Assembly (NCBI RefSeq): GCF_009498455.1
Contig: NZ_CP045644.1
Coordinates: forward strand, 62,001 to 126,000
Source of the DNA: Variovorax paradoxus
GTDB lineage: Bacteria > Pseudomonadota > Gammaproteobacteria > Burkholderiales > Burkholderiaceae_C
Direction of reading: 5' to 3'
Length of the DNA stretch: 64,000 nt
Position 1 is the first letter of the stretch, and each line of letters starts with the position of its first letter. Both the position numbers and the translations under genes were made by a program. Shown here piece by piece: positions 37,007-47,800 of the stretch. The notes below the pieces were generated by a model that saw only the letters and a program-made list of their open reading frames with translations, was not told the DNA's origin and ran no database searches.

Positions 37007-37023
37007 CTGAAAAAGTCTTTCAG
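37007..37023. promoter_or_regulatory. Second GAAA/TTTC dyad, upstream of ridA
   Basis: CTGAAA-AAGTC-TTTCAG has perfect 6-bp arms. It lies 60 bases before the ridA start and 114 bases before dppA, so together with 36925-36941 it brackets the divergent promoters. Confidence 0.5.
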
Positions 37024-37083
37024 ATCAGACGGATACTGCGGCCCTCACCCGTCCTCACTCAACCCACCTTCACAGGAGTTTCC

Positions 37084-37473
37084 ATGCCCCTCGAATACCT
37101 CGGCGCCCCACCCGTCGCCTCCGACCGCCAGGCACGCCCCTTCTCCCCCGCCGTGCGCGCGGGCGACTTCGTCTATGTGTCGGGCCAGGTGCCCGCCAAT
37201 GCGCAGGGCGAGATCGTGGCGGGCGGCATCGAGGTGCAGACGCGCCAGGTGATGGAGAACCTCAAGACCGTGCTCGCGCTGGCCGGCGCCACGCTCGACG
37301 ACGTGTGCAAGAGCACCGTCTGGCTGCACGACGCGCGCGACTTTGGTGCCTTCAACCGCGTCTACATGAGCTACTTCGGTGAGAACAAGCCGGCACGCTC
37401 GACCACCGAGGCGCGCCTCATGGTCGATGCGAAGGTCGAGATCGACGTCGTCGCGTACAAGCCCAAGGCCTGA
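37084..37473 (+). CDS. ridA: RidA-family imine/enamine deaminase
   Basis: 129 residues of the YjgF/YER057c/UK114 family: FVYVSGQVPANAQGEIVAGG, VMENLKTVLALAGATLDDV (ending in the usual VCKSTVWL) and the active-site Arg/Glu region NKPARSTTEARL. RidA proteins hydrolyse reactive enamines and imines such as 2-aminoacrylate released by PLP dehydratases. ATG at 37084 follows CAGGAG. It diverges from the operon encoding the D-serine-dehydratase-like deaminase, whose product it would detoxify. Confidence 0.88.
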   Translation: MPLEYLGAPPVASDRQARPFSPAVRAGDFVYVSGQVPANAQGEIVAGGIEVQTRQVMENLKTVLALAGATLDDVCKSTVWLHDARDFGAFNRVYMSYFGENKPARSTTEARLMVDAKVEIDVVAYKPKA

Positions 37474-37480
37474 TCAGGCC
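37467..37480. terminator. Perfect palindrome over the ridA stop codon
   Basis: GGCCTGATCAGGCC is a 14-bp perfect palindrome containing the TGA of ridA, 12 bases before the end of the convergent clpP-like gene. It has no T-run and may end ridA transcripts weakly. Confidence 0.35.
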
Positions 37481-37491
37481 AATCAGGCTCT

Positions 37492-38112
37492 TCAGGCGTT
37501 ACGCAGTTCGGTCTTGCGCTGCACGATGCGCGAGACCAGCCCGTACTCCACGGCCTCCGTGGCCGACAGCCAGCGGTCGCGCTCGATGTCGGCCAGCACC
37601 ACCTCGAGGGGCTTGCCGGTTTCGCGCGCAATCTCGTGCGCGATGCGCTGGCGGGCCTTGAGGATTTCCTGCGCCTGAATCGCGATGTCGGTCGCCTGCC
37701 CGCCCGCGCCGCCGCTGGGCTGGTGGATCAGAAAGCGCGTGTTCGGCAGGCACACGCGGCGCTCGCGCGGCGCCGCCAGGAACAGGTGCGTGGCCGCGCT
37801 GCCGACCCAGCCGGTGCCGATCATGTGCACCGGCGCGCTGATGAAGCGCACCACGTCATGAATGGCGTCGCCCGACTCCAGGTGCCCGCCCGGCGAGCTC
37901 ACGAGGATGTCGATGGGCTTGTCGCTGCTGTCGGCATCGAGCGCGATGAGCCGGCGCGTGACATCGGCCGCCACGCTGTCGGTGATGCTGCCGAAGATCA
38001 GCAGCGTGCGCGACTTGAACGCTTTCTCCTCGAGGTAGGAATTGCGCGGCTCGGCGGTGGCCGCGGGCGGCGTGTCGTCGTCGGTTTCCAGCGTTGAAAA
38101 CATGGGCTGCAT
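37492..38112 (-). CDS. ClpP-family serine protease paralogue
   Basis: 206 residues. The ClpP core is conserved: SSPGGHLESGDAI, catalytic S105 in GTGWVGSAATHLFLAA, H130 in FLIHQPSGGAGGQATDI and D179 in IERDRWLSATEAVEYGLV. The usual N-terminal ClpP gate (ERAYDIYSRLLKERVIF type) is replaced by a divergent DDDTPPAATAEPRNSYLEE, so ATPase docking may differ. No clpX or trigger factor gene is adjacent, so this is a secondary ClpP. ATG at 38112 follows AGGAG by eight bases. It is 76 bases downstream of the sigma-factor gene on the same strand. Confidence 0.87.
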   Translation of the reverse strand: MQPMFSTLETDDDTPPAATAEPRNSYLEEKAFKSRTLLIFGSITDSVAADVTRRLIALDADSSDKPIDILVSSPGGHLESGDAIHDVVRFISAPVHMIGTGWVGSAATHLFLAAPRERRVCLPNTRFLIHQPSGGAGGQATDIAIQAQEILKARQRIAHEIARETGKPLEVVLADIERDRWLSATEAVEYGLVSRIVQRKTELRNA

Positions 38113-38188
38113 GAAGAAAGCTCCTGTGGTTGATCGGTCCTGGCGAACAAGCCCACAGTTTCGTGACATTGCGCGTGCCGTGGCAAGC

Positions 38189-38821
38189 TCAGGCGGCCAT
38201 CCGGGGCGACACCACGGCCCGTCGGGGCGTACCGACGCCGGCCAGCACCGCGCGCCCCGTCATCGCGCCGCAATGGTCCAGCGCCTGGCGCAGGACGGTG
38301 TCCACGTTGCGCAGCGACAGGCCGTAGTGCGAGGCCACCTCCTGGCGTGTCTTCTCCTCGATGCGCAAGGCCTCGAGCACGGCCCGGTGACGCCGCGGCA
38401 GGCCCTGCATCGCGCGATCGACCGAGCCGACTTCGGCGCGCACTTCGGCCATGTCCTCGGGCCCGGGCGCGTGGTCGATGGCCGCCTCGACGGCGGTGTG
38501 CGGGTCGTCCACATAGCGCCATGCCCCCTCGCTGCGCAACCGGTCCATGGCCACGTTGCAGGCCACGCGATAGACATAGGCGCTGGGGTTCTCCACGGGC
38601 GCGCACACCCGCAGGTGACCCAGCCGCAGCCAGGCGTCGTGCAGACATTCGCTGGCCATCTCGGCGCACCCGAGATGGCGGGTCAGCTTGCGCCGCAGCC
38701 CTTCGTAGTTGGCGCAGAGAAAAACCTGCAGCGCCAGGCGACGCTGCGCTTCGTCCCGCAGTTCGCCGGCCGCGTCGTCGCGCGCCGGCGCTGGCTGTTC
38801 ACAAAGGACACTGGGTGCCAT
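38189..38821 (-). CDS. ECF sigma factor downstream of the exoprotein gene
   Basis: 210 residues. Region 2 is seen as HLGCAEMASECLHDAWLRLG then PSAYVYRVACNVAMDRLR, and region 4 as LPRRHRAVLEALRIEEKTRQ then VASHYGLSLRNVDTVLRQAL. It is FecI-like in style. It starts 20 bases after the stop of the giant exoprotein gene, so read-through would co-express it. No anti-sigma gene lies next to it; it may use the FecR at 50243-51262, act independently, or feed back on the exoprotein promoter. Confidence 0.85.
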   Translation of the reverse strand: MAPSVLCEQPAPARDDAAGELRDEAQRRLALQVFLCANYEGLRRKLTRHLGCAEMASECLHDAWLRLGHLRVCAPVENPSAYVYRVACNVAMDRLRSEGAWRYVDDPHTAVEAAIDHAPGPEDMAEVRAEVGSVDRAMQGLPRRHRAVLEALRIEEKTRQEVASHYGLSLRNVDTVLRQALDHCGAMTGRAVLAGVGTPRRAVVSPRMAA

Positions 38822-38841
38822 GACATGCCGCCCCTGCCCGC

Positions 38842-41800
38842 CTAGCGGTCCTGCTGCAGGCGACGACGCTCGTCGCTGCTCAGGCCGGCCCAGTGCTTCG
38901 GGTCGATCTTGCGGCCCATGCCCACCACCTGCACGGGGTTCTGCGGGTCGTAGTCGACCTGCGCCCCGGATTGCAGCCCCGACCGCGGCGGCGGCGCGTC
39001 GCGCCCTTCTTGTGCAGGCTCGTTGCCGAAGCCGAGCACACGCACCGTGAAGACCGACGCCAGCGCCTGCCGCGCGGCCGTGCGCTCGCGCTGCACCGCG
39101 TCCTGCGCCGCGGCCGTCGCCTGCGCAGCGGCGGCGCTCGCGTTGGTGAGCGCGCCGATGTTCACTGCCGCGATCACCGGCAGGCCCTTGGTCTCGCCCT
39201 TGACCTGGATGTTGTCCGCGTTGAGCACCTGCAGCGCTGCAATGTTCAGGTTGCCCGCCACGCGCAGGCCCGCGTCGCCGGCGTTCACGGTGCCGCGCGG
39301 CGCCACCAGGTCGACGTCGCCGTCGCCCACGGTGCCGATGCCGCTGCCGCTCATGTCCGACTTCTCGCGGATCACCGTCACGCCGTCCAGGTCGGTGACC
39401 ACCTCGGGTGCCGACGGCACGCGCAGCGTCTTGGAGCCGCGGCCCGCATCGATGTCGCCGTCGGTGGCCCAGATGATCTGGTCGCTGCCCTGCTGGGTGA
39501 CCTCGGGCACGAAGGACAGGATGCGCGACTGGTTCACCGTCACGTCGTCCTTCGCGAAGATGCCGATGTGCCCCGAGGCCAGCGTCACCAGGCCATAGCC
39601 GGCCGGCACCGTGGCCCCCAGCGCCGCCACCTGCAGGCCCCCGCCGGGCGTGAGCACGCCGATGTCGCCGCCGGCCATCGTGCGCAGCATGAGCTTGTTG
39701 GCCGCGACGTCGCCCTTCCAGCCGTCGCCCGGGAACAGCGTCTTGATGGCCACATAGCCGCGGTTGTAACCGCCGTTGCGCGGCAGCCCGCCGGTGCCCG
39801 GTTCGTTCTGGTCGCGCCCCGCTTCGCGCAGTTCGATCAGGTAGATCTGCCGCAGGAACTGCTGCTGCGCGAGCGCAGGCAGCTGCTGGAAGCGCGCCCA
39901 CGCGTCCAGCGGTGCCAGCGTCTCGCCGGTCATGTCCTTCATGTACGACACAAGGCCCCGGCGCACGGTTTTTTCCTGTCCGCCCGGGCGGGTCTCGACC
40001 CGATCGGTCAGGTAGGCCGGAAGCACGCTGCCGTCCGCGCCGGCGCTTTGAAGGTACGAAGGCATGGAGGCCACCCTCGACGGGTCGAGGTAGGCGCTGG
40101 CGAACGCGCCGTAGCCCACCGCGCCGTTCATGCCCGCCATCACCGTGATCGAGGCACCCTGTTCGGGCAGGCCCTTGATCTGCGTCCCGTCCATGGGTCG
40201 GTTGTTCAGGTCATATTGCTGGTTGCCCAGGGTCTGGACCTTCAGGTTGTCTGCATAGACGTCACGCCCGGCGGACAGCACCAGGGTGCCGGGCCCTTGT
40301 ATCGCAATGCTGCCCGTGTCCTCGATAACGTTCATGGTCGCGGCACGCACGTTCGCCATCGCCAGGATGTCGTTGCCGGCTTCCAGCAAGGTCACGTCGC
40401 TGGCCCGCACATTTCGCGCATTGACACGCATGCCGCGGATATCCGTTCCGGCCCGCACCCAGGTCTGCTCATTGGTCGTCAGGTCGAGCCCCAGGATGGA
40501 ACCCTGTCCGGCATAAAGGCGGCTCGGTTCAAAGTCGCTTGCCAAGGGCAACACATCCGGATTGTTGACTGAGGTAGCGATGACATGGGACCCCATCTGG
40601 TTGGCAAGCAACCTTTCCATCGCCTCAGAACCCGTAGCTCCAGCGCTGGGCAAGAACGCGGAAGGCAACATGCCGGGTGTGGCACGGGGCATGGCCAGCT
40701 GAGCTTCCAGATCTCCGCGACTGCCCAACTGAAAAAGAGCTTCGCGATTCTGTGTCGCAAAGCGTATGTCACCTTGCGCAATGAATTGCACATCGTTCGT
40801 CGCGGCTGGCATGACCCACAAAGGCCCTTGTATTTCAAGGCTGCCGTTCATGGCAAAAGCAGCTGTGTGCGCCGGGAAACGGTTGCCACCCGCGCCGATC
40901 AGGTTGTTCTGGCCCGTGTCGCCGAAGCGCAGGGACAGGTCGTGGAATATGAATTCGGGCTGATTGACAAACGTGATATTTCCGCCGGTGGACACCAGCT
41001 TGAGTGCCGTGCGATCCGTGTAGCCGCTCATGTAAGCGCCGTAATCCAGTTTCGGCAAGGCACCTGCACCGCTCCCGTCGTCACCATAGCGGACAAGGAG
41101 AGGGTCCACCACCGTCTGCACGCGCAAGTCGCCCGCCGTGCGCACCTTCAGGGTGGCATCGCCCAAAGCCAATACCGGTGCCACAGAAAAGGTGTAGGTA
41201 CTGCTATCAACGGCCCCTTCGTTCCATATGACCGATACCGTGTTGCCGACCGCTGTTTCACCGGCCTTGATGTCACCCGCACCGCGTGCCACGTAGTACT
41301 GACCACCGCGTATCGCGCCGCCGGCCTCGACCGTCAGGGTGCCGCCGTTGCGCACCTCCATCGCCATCGCTTCGGTGGCCGAGCGGCCGCCGCGCATGCG
41401 CATGGTCGTGGGCAACACCACCACCAGGTTGCCCAGGTCGCCGCCGGCGTTGACCGTCACGTTGCCGCCACCCAACGCGCCCACACCCTGCTTGAACGCG
41501 CCATGGTTGATCCACCAACTCGATTGCTCGGGCGGCAGCGTCAGAGGGCCCCAGGAGCCGTCCGGCCGCGTACCGTACTCACCACTCTCGTATTCACCGA
41601 AGTAGCCCTGTGAGTTGAGGGCGCCCTGCCGGTTCAACCACTCCGTGAATCGCTGGCCGGCCGGCTGCGCCACGACGCTGCCCTGCGCACTGATGTCCAG
41701 GTTGCCGCCGTCAGTGCCGTAGATCGCGGCCGCATGGGCCGTCGTGAAGTCGCTCCAGGCCGTCATGTCCTTGCGTCCAGCCGTGTAGATCACCGACTCC

Positions 41801-44800
41801 TTGTGCGCCAGCGTCAGGTCTCTGCCCGCACGCACCTCGAGGTCACCGGTACCGGTGCGAACCAGCTTGCCTGCACCGTTGTCGATGGCGGTGTCTGGAT
41901 CCGTGTCGGCCGTGCCGATGGTGAGGGTGCCGCCACCGGCTGCTTGTGCTGCCAGCGGCTTGACCGCCAGCGTGTGGGCCGAGTCCAGGTCGGCGCCTGC
42001 AACCAGGCGCAGGTTCCACGAAGCGCCTTCCTGCAGCTTGCCTGCGCGGTCGGCGGTGTCAAAGCCGTCACTCAGGTGACCATTGACGACCAGGTTGCCA
42101 CCAGCCCTGAGCGTGAGCGTGCCTTCCCTTGCGTTGGCAAAGTCGCTGCGCAGGTTCCAGTCGCTGTTCATGGCCAGGTCGCCGGCGCTTTCGATCGTGA
42201 TGCCGGGCATGACGGCCAGGCTGGTGCCCAGGCGTGCCGCCACAGCGGGCGCCGCTGCGCTGAACTGGTTGGCATCGGCAATTGCAGCGGCTTTGACGGA
42301 GTCGACCGTGCTGCTGTTGTAGGTGGCAACACCCTCGAGCACCGCCGAGCGCGCACCGGCGATGCTGACGTTGACGGCGGTGGCGTGGAGGTCGTTGTGA
42401 GCCGCATTTTGCTGCGCACGCAGCCTGACCTTGCCGCCTTCGTTGCCGGCCACGTCGATGGCGCCGCCCCGCAGGTCCAGTTGCCCGCCCGCCGCTTCAA
42501 GGGTGACGCGGCCGCTGCCCAGCTCACCGGTGGCGCCGGCCAGCAGCTGCGCGCCGGCATTCATCGTCACCCCATTGCCGCCGGTGATGCGGATGGCGCC
42601 GCCGTAAGCGGCCCTTGCATCGACGGTGCCTGCAATCGTGATCCTGCCCTGGTCGGTGGTCAGGCCGAAGTCTTCCACCGTGGTGGTGCCGTCCAGCGTG
42701 ATATCGCCCTGGCGGATGCGGAACTGCCGTGAGCGGTTGAAGCCCGCAGCGTTCAGACGCTGACTGAAGCTGGCAAAGCCGGCCAGCTCGGCAATATCGA
42801 GCGAGAAGGCGCCGGCTTTGCCGCCCGTGCCCGCTCGTGCATTGATCGTGCCGTCCAGCACGACGGTGCCGCCGTCGGCGGCCGCGACGTTCAAGGCGCC
42901 GGCGTTGCCGCCGTCCTTGTGGGCCGCGAGGTTGAGATGGCTGCCGCTGCTCAGCCGCACGTCGCCGCCCACAGCCGAGAGCTTGATGCTTCCCGCATCG
43001 GCATACGCGGCCACGTCGAAGAACTGTTTGGCAAAGCCGCCGACGTCGATCTGCGCGCCATCGCCCAAGGTCAGGCTGCCGGCAGTCGCCGTCATGTCGA
43101 CGCTGCCGCCAAGCGCCACAGCGCGGCCGCCGAACACAATGCTGGCGCCGGACAGGCTCAGGCGTGAACCGAGGCTGTCCTGCAGATCTTGTGGGGCTGA
43201 ATCACCCCCTGCTGTTGCCAGGACTTGCAATGCACCGGTGGTGGTGATGCTTTGTGCGGCACCGCCACGGCCTGTGAGCAGCGGGGTGTTCAAGGTCAGC
43301 GCGATGGCGCCGGTGTCGATGCCGCCTTTGCCAGTACCGACGATGCGATCACGGCCACCCAAGGCAATGCGATGGAAGCCGGCGAAGTTCTTCTGGCCCG
43401 CCCCCAGGACCAGGGTCGTGGCGTCCAGCGTGAAGCTGCCGGTGCCGTTGCCTGTTGCGGCCAGGTTGGCGCCGCTGTTCTCCAGTGCAATCGTGTCGCC
43501 CTTGATGACGATGTCGCCGCCATGACCGGTGAAGGCAGCGCCGTCGAAGGTCAACGAAGCCAGGCCCGCCGCACCGAGGTCGACGGGTTGGTGGAAGTCG
43601 AAGCTCGAGTAGCTGCGCAGGGTCAGGTGTTTTGAATTGGCCAACTGGGCCAGACCGGCGCTGTCCAGCACCATGCCGCTGCCACCGCCGAAGCCGATGC
43701 GACCGGCGGCCACCGAGAGGTCAACGCCCGATATCTGCGCCGACGCTGCAAGCTCCGTGGTGCGCGTGGCGTCGATCAGCAGGGAGTCGCCACCGTTCAG
43801 GACTGCACCGGCACCGAGGGTGACCACACCGCCTTGCGTGGTGTCCACGTTCTGGCGCACAACCTTGATCGCATCGCCATTGGCCACGCGAATCAACGCA
43901 CCCCAGTCTTTGGCCGGCGTCACCAGGACATCGTCGGCGGTGTCGGGTGTGCCTTTGCTGTCGTAGACCGCAGCCTGCTGCGGCTTCATGATCAGGTTGC
44001 CGCTGCTGCTGGCGCCCGTGCCCTTGGCGCTGACGAGGCTGCCGGCGTCCACGGCGACCTTGTCGGTGGCGGCCAGGATGATCTCCGGCGCAAACAATTC
44101 GGAGCCGGTGCCGTTCCTCACGACGATGTCGGTGGCCGTCACGTCGAGTTGCGTGCCCAACAGGTCTCCCTTGCGCGTGCCGCCCACCAGCAGGCTGCCG
44201 GCACCGAAATTCGAGAGGCTGGCGGCATCGATCGTGAGGTAGCCGTCTGCCTGCAGCGTGCCTGCGTCCCGGCCGGCACCGACGATGGCGATCTTCTTGC
44301 CGGCGATGTCGACCAGGCCGCCGCGGCCGCCCTTGTCGGCCTGCGACAGCAGCGTGCCGTCCAGCGTCAGGCGCGTGGTTGCGTCGAACACGACAGCGCC
44401 GCCGTCGCGCGACAGGCGCGGGGTCACCACGTCCTGCCCTGTCAGGCGGTATTGCGTGAGCTTGAAGGCGTCCGATGAGAAGAAGTCGTTGGCGAAGGCT
44501 TCGTTGTATTCGCTGTATTTGCGCAGGGTGCTGCCGGACATGACGCGCCAGACAGAGGCGTGCGCCTCTTCGCTGTGGCCGTAGGCGTTGCTGTTCCTGC
44601 CTTGCATGATGATGCTGCCGTCGCGCGTGGCGAAGCCGGGCGCGGCCTCGCCCGCCCAGGCTTTGCCGGTGGCCTGCACGGCAAAGGCGCCGGGCAGCAG
44701 GGCGTAGCGCGCAGGCAGCAAGGTGTACCAGCCGGCCGCCAGGCCGGGGCCACCGGCCAGCCAGATTCGGCTGCCAGCCTCCACACCGCTGACGGGCGCA

Positions 44801-47800
44801 GTGGCCTGCTGGCCCGGCATGACGGCATACATGCCGGGCCGCGTCAGCACATCGTTCGAGCCGCCCGGGCCGGGAACAAATTCCCAGGCGTACAGATCGC
44901 CGCCGCCGGCGATGTCGATGACCGCGCCTTTGGCGAGGTCGACATTCGGCGACTTCATCGTGATCCGCTTCTCGGGCGGCGACGTCAACGAACCGCTCGA
45001 GGGATTGGCGCCATCGCTCGCCTTCGTCGGGTCGTTCCAGTGCTCGTTGTTCGACAGCGTCCCGTAGGGCACCGTCAGGCCCGCGCCCGAGACCGACGTG
45101 ATGCTGCCAGCGCCCAGCGTCAAACGATCACCGGCCACCAGTTCGATCTGCCCGAACGGGGCCCGCAGCACGCCGTTCTGTTCGATCACCGGCGCCTCCA
45201 ACCGCAGCGTCCCTCCTGCCGACAAAGGCAGCACGGAAGAATTTCCGGAACGCCCCACGGTGATGGATTCACCGGACAGGATTTTTGCGTTCACGGCGAC
45301 GGACGGGTACACTAGGCCGGCGGTGATGGCCAATGCACCGTCCACATCCAGTGTTGCCGTGGCGGCATCCGCAGCCATGCCTGGATCCACTGCGGCGTTC
45401 TTCGCGCTGAAGCGCAGTTCCGACGCATTCAACGACGTTTTCGCAAAGCTGCGAATGCTCGCGGGCCCGAAGGTGGACCCCGGTCCATTGACGCCGCCCA
45501 CGACATCGATCACGTCCGCGTTCACGGTCAAACTTCCCGTGCGATGGGCCGTGGCAGCCGGCGCAATGAGGGAAGCCGTTTGCTTGAGCCCGATATAGGC
45601 CGCCGCCAGGCTTGCGTGTCCGGATTCCCCGACGGCATGGCGCAGCGTGCCATCGACCGTGATGCTCCGGTTCGCGGAAAGCCGCACATCACCCAGCTCG
45701 ATCGCCCCCCCCTGGGAGGCCAGAGCGAGATTGGCAAAACCACCCTCGGCAAAAGATGTGGGACGCGCCACCAGCAATGAACTCGACGGGGTCAGGGCAC
45801 GCAGGTCGATGGAGAGTTCGTTCTTGAACAAGTCCACGACTTCGTCGCTCATTCCAAGCGCAGCGTAGTCAATTCCGGGCCCACCCTGCCCTGCGCCGGA
45901 AGACGCCGTGTTGGAGACGACCAACGAATTCCTGGAGGCCGAGCCCAGATGGTCAAGCACCGCCTGGGTGATGACCATGGGTGCTTTTTCGCCGGGGCCG
46001 TATCCCAGCAGCAGCGCGAAATCGACGCCGACGACGCTTTCCGGCGTACAGAAGGACGAATCGATCTGGCAAAAGGACTGCAGGAGCTGGTCGGCCAGGT
46101 TGGTGCTCGCACCGGCGGCCACTTGCTGGATCGACACGGAGCCGCCTTGCGCGCCCTTCCCCCCGGCCTTTCCGACCAGCGTGGAAGCAATCAGTCCTTC
46201 GCCACGAATGTTGATTGCACCGCCGTCACTGGCCAGCCCCCGCTTTTTGTAGCTGATCCGCCCGAATGCACCACCTGCCTGCGCCTGTTCAATCTCCCCG
46301 CTCGCGCCCGACACGTCGATCAGCGAACCCGCCGCCAGCTGCACATCCGCGGCATGAATATCGACGACACCACCCGACAACACATTGCCTTGAAGGTGCC
46401 CGGTCTTGTCCAGGTCAATCGCAGGGAGGCCGCGTGCCAGCAACTGCGCCTCCGACTCCAGCCTGACGGTCTTGCCGCTCAGGTCGATCCGTCCCGCAGG
46501 CGCTTCCAGGCGGCCCCGTACCGTCAGCGCACCGACGCCACCCGCAGCCAGTGTCAACTTGCCGCCGGTATCGGTCACGATGGATGCACCCGACCCGACA
46601 TGGATGTCGCCGGCTTCCGTGCCCAGGGTCAGTCCGCCCGGTCTGCGCTCGAGACGCTCCTGCGGGCTCAGCACGGCAATCGGCGCTACCGCGGCAAGGC
46701 GCGTGCCGGTCGCCACGTCCTGGTAGGCAAAGGAAGAATTCAAATCGATACCGACCGCCTGCTGCGTCACGGTCGCACCGTCAGGCACCACGATGCCGCC
46801 GTTGCCGCGGACCGCGACCGACACGGTGCCAAAACCGCGGTCGCCAAACAGGTTGGCGGGCAAGACCACGACCGCGGGATCGGTGCTTGCACCGCCCACT
46901 TGCACGGACGAAGGCGTTTCAAGGAACAGGCTGCCGGCTGAACCCGCTGCATACGCACGCAGGTTCAATGAGCCCAGATCCATGTCCGGCGTGACGCCCG
47001 TCAAGCGGAGGGAGCCGGCGTTGCCAACACGCAATGCAGGCAGGCCCTTCTTGCCGATATCGATGCGGCCGCCACCGGAAACATCCAACACGGCGTTCTT
47101 GTCGGCAAGGATTTTCCCGGCATTGAGGGTGATGGCACCGCCATCCATGGCCCAAGGCCCGGAGGACCTCCCGTCACGCCAGGCATTGATCCATTGGCCG
47201 GAAACATCCAGGCTGCCCTGCGCGCCCATCTCCAGTTGTCCGTAGAGCGAATCAAGGGAGATGGAACCGCCTGCCGACCGGACCCTGCCGTTGACACGGA
47301 TGGTGCCGGTCGAATTTTCACCACCGGTCACAACCAACGAGGTGGCGGGCGAGAACTCGAGTTTGGCGCCCGTGGCCAGCTCGACGTCGCCGTTGATGAT
47401 GAAGAAATTGACCTGGCCCATGCCCGAACTGCCCAGCATGTCGTCGGACAGAAAAGTCAATTTCTTTGACCTTGGCGTGGCGGGGTCCAGGGGAACGTAG
47501 AAGTCCTCGCCCAGCGCGGTACCGGCGTTGAATGCACTGCCCAGGCGTTGGGGATCATGGCTGACGATGAGGGTGCCTGGCGACCAGGCTTTGTCCTCCA
47601 CCCTGCCGCCACCCAACACCAACTGGCCCCCTTTGTTGCTGGCCGGTTTATTTTGTTGGCGATCCCCCGTGATGACACCGCCCCACATGTCGCCTTCGAG
47701 CACCATGGCGTCACCGGCGAATATCTGGACCGCGCCCGCCTTGCGGCCTTCGGTGTACCCGGCTTCCTTGAAGTCGCCGCCGATCAACGCGCTGCGCCAG

